Positions 4,676 to 5,582 of a stretch of DNA of 5,582 nt are shown in pieces (position 1 is the first letter of the stretch; each line of letters opens with the position of its first letter). The notes under the pieces are model-generated. The model was given only the letters and a program-made list of their open reading frames with translations. It made no database searches and was not told where the DNA came from. The stretch lies in the NCBI GenBank assembly GCA_016207475.1, contig JACQPM010000046.1, positions 1 to 5,582 on the forward strand, written 5' to 3'. A program made the translations under genes and the position numbers. Origin of the DNA: Methanobacteriota archaeon (GTDB taxonomy: Archaea > Hydrothermarchaeota > Hydrothermarchaeia > Hydrothermarchaeales > JACQPM01).

Positions 4676-5503
4676 ATGGAGATCGTCTTCCTAGGGACAG
4701 GGGGCGGTAGGTGGGTCACCATAACCCAGAGGCTCAAGACAGGGGGCTTCAGGATCCACGCAGGGCGGAAGATCCACATAGACCCTGGGCCGGGTGCCCT
4801 GGTGAGCATGAAGGAGGCAAGGATATCGCCCGTGGATACCGACGCCCTCATAGTGACCCACTGCCACCCCGACCACTACAATGATGCGGAGATCCTCTTG
4901 GAGGCCATGACCCAAGGGATGACTAAGGTCAAGGGGGTCCTGGCGGCCAGCGAGACGGTCCTCTTCGGAAGGGACGAGGTGGGGCCTGCCATCTCCAGGT
5001 ACCACAGGTCCAAGCTGGCGGCCGTGGAGACTCTCACCCCTGGGAAGGGCTTCCAGGTGGATGAGGTGCAAGTGGCGGCCATCCCGACCAGGCACTCGGA
5101 CCCCACGGCCGTGGGCCTCCGGTTCTCTACGGGAGAGGGGGTCATAACCTACACCTCCGATACCGAGTACTACGAGGGCCTCTCCGATCACTACAAGGGA
5201 TCCAGGGCCATCATCTTCAACGTCATACGCCCGGCTGGAGAGAGGATCCCATGGCACCTGTGCGTGGACGACGTGATAAAACTGGTGAGGGAAGCGGGGC
5301 CTGAGCTGGCGGTCCTCAATCACTTCGGGATGAAGATGGTGGAGAGGAGGAAGGCCGAGGCCCTTAGGGTGGAGCTGGAGACGGGGGTCAAGACCATCGC
5401 AGCCATGGATGGGATGGTCCTAACCTTCGCAGGAGGCGGGGTCGCCTACGAGAGCATCCGCGGGGGAGGCAAAACCTTTAAGCAGGCGCAGCTAAATTTC
5501 TGA
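4676..5503 (+). CDS. MBL-fold metallohydrolase (Lactamase_B_2, PhnP/RNase Z-like)
   Basis: 275 residues, a cytoplasmic metallo-beta-lactamase-fold protein with two expected metal ions. The N-terminal strand MEIVFLGTGGGR and the HIDPGPGAL turn (34-42) are typical. Ligand motifs appear in order: THCHPDH (H62, H64, D66, H67), TRHSD (H140), TSDTE (D162) and LNHFG (H216), with a further WHL histidine at 194. All needed metal ligands seem present, so it is probably active. The single-domain layout and the histidine pattern resemble PhnP and RNase Z relatives. The RNase Z exosite insertion for tRNA is not apparent, so I would not call it tRNase Z. Substrate unknown. The start at 4676 follows a GGTGA ribosome site and a four-base gap after the peptidase stop. 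Next comes valS after another four-base gap. Confidence 0.85.
   Translation: MEIVFLGTGGGRWVTITQRLKTGGFRIHAGRKIHIDPGPGALVSMKEARISPVDTDALIVTHCHPDHYNDAEILLEAMTQGMTKVKGVLAASETVLFGRDEVGPAISRYHRSKLAAVETLTPGKGFQVDEVQVAAIPTRHSDPTAVGLRFSTGEGVITYTSDTEYYEGLSDHYKGSRAIIFNVIRPAGERIPWHLCVDDVIKLVREAGPELAVLNHFGMKMVERRKAEALRVELETGVKTIAAMDGMVLTFAGGGVAYESIRGGGKTFKQAQLNF
5476..5483 (+). promoter_or_regulatory. possible internal promoter for valS
   Basis: AAAACC-CTTTAAGC-like sequence (AAAACC at 5471-5476, CTTTAAGC at 5476-5483) lies inside the end of the MBL gene. Its centre is about 28 bases before the valS ATG, the spacing seen for the other putative leaderless start in this window, and it resembles the tRNA-Gly box CTTAAGTA. 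It also encodes KTFKQ, so it may be only coding sequence. Confidence 0.3.
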
Positions 5504-5507
5504 GAGC

Positions 5508-5582
5508 ATGCTCCCGAAGGAGTACGACCACGCCCAGGTAGAGAAGAGGGTTCAGGACCGCTGGGAGAAGGAGGAGATCTAC
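5508..5582 (+). CDS. valS: valyl-tRNA synthetase, N-terminal fragment (cut by window end)
   Basis: The reading frame starts at ATG 5508 and is open to the window edge, giving 25 residues that begin MLPKEYDHAQVEKRVQDRW and end in EKEEIY. The pattern (LPKxYD, then E-x(5-7)-QxxW and a charged stretch ending IY) is the usual beginning of archaeal valyl-tRNA synthetases, class I enzymes that charge tRNA-Val. Leucyl- and isoleucyl-tRNA synthetases have similar W-containing starts but rarely LPKxYD. The catalytic HIGH and KMSKS motifs lie outside the window, so identity rests on this short stretch. The start follows the MBL stop by four bases; no strong Shine-Dalgarno is seen, which fits coupling or a leaderless transcript from an internal promoter. 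Confidence 0.75.
   Translation, partial: MLPKEYDHAQVEKRVQDRWEKEEIY

Overview
The window looks archaeal. Protein and tRNA genes are preceded by AT-rich TATA-like boxes about 27-28 bases upstream of the inferred transcription starts. Neither tRNA gene encodes its 3' CCA. The proteins have archaeal relatives: an archaeal-type ornithine cyclodeaminase of the TIGR00300 family and the start of an archaeal-looking valyl-tRNA synthetase. Codons are GC-rich, but AGG for Arg and ATA for Ile are frequent, which is common in thermophilic euryarchaea. I cannot name the lineage more closely than that.

Left part (1-1378, minus strand): tRNA-Ala(GGC) at 26-98 and, upstream of it, a CPA2-type cation/proton antiporter (125-1330). 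The TATA box of the tRNA gene lies on the antiporter stop codon. The antiporter is divergent from the next gene across only 48 bases, which appear to hold two interlocked promoters.

Middle (1379-2931, plus strand): an ornithine cyclodeaminase (proline from ornithine), then tRNA-Gly(TCC), whose TATA box again falls on the stop codon of the preceding gene. A 222-base gap follows (2710-2931). It contains a strong imperfect hairpin, further stems, a 12-base perfect palindrome and the promoter of the next gene. It has no convincing protein gene and may hold an unrecognised structured RNA or regulatory region.

Right part (2932-5582, plus strand): a tight cluster of a predicted exported M1-family (gluzincin) metallopeptidase, an MBL-fold metallohydrolase, and the first 25 codons of valyl-tRNA synthetase. 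Both junctions have the form TGA, four bases, ATG, so the three genes are probably co-transcribed and translationally coupled. ValS may also have its own promoter inside the end of the MBL gene.

The most unusual protein is the M1 peptidase. Its HEXXH motif, catalytic Tyr and distal Glu are recognisable, but the zinc-binding loop is about 22 residues longer than the family standard and the GxMEN aminopeptidase motif is degenerate. No mobile element, CRISPR array or obvious defence system is present.
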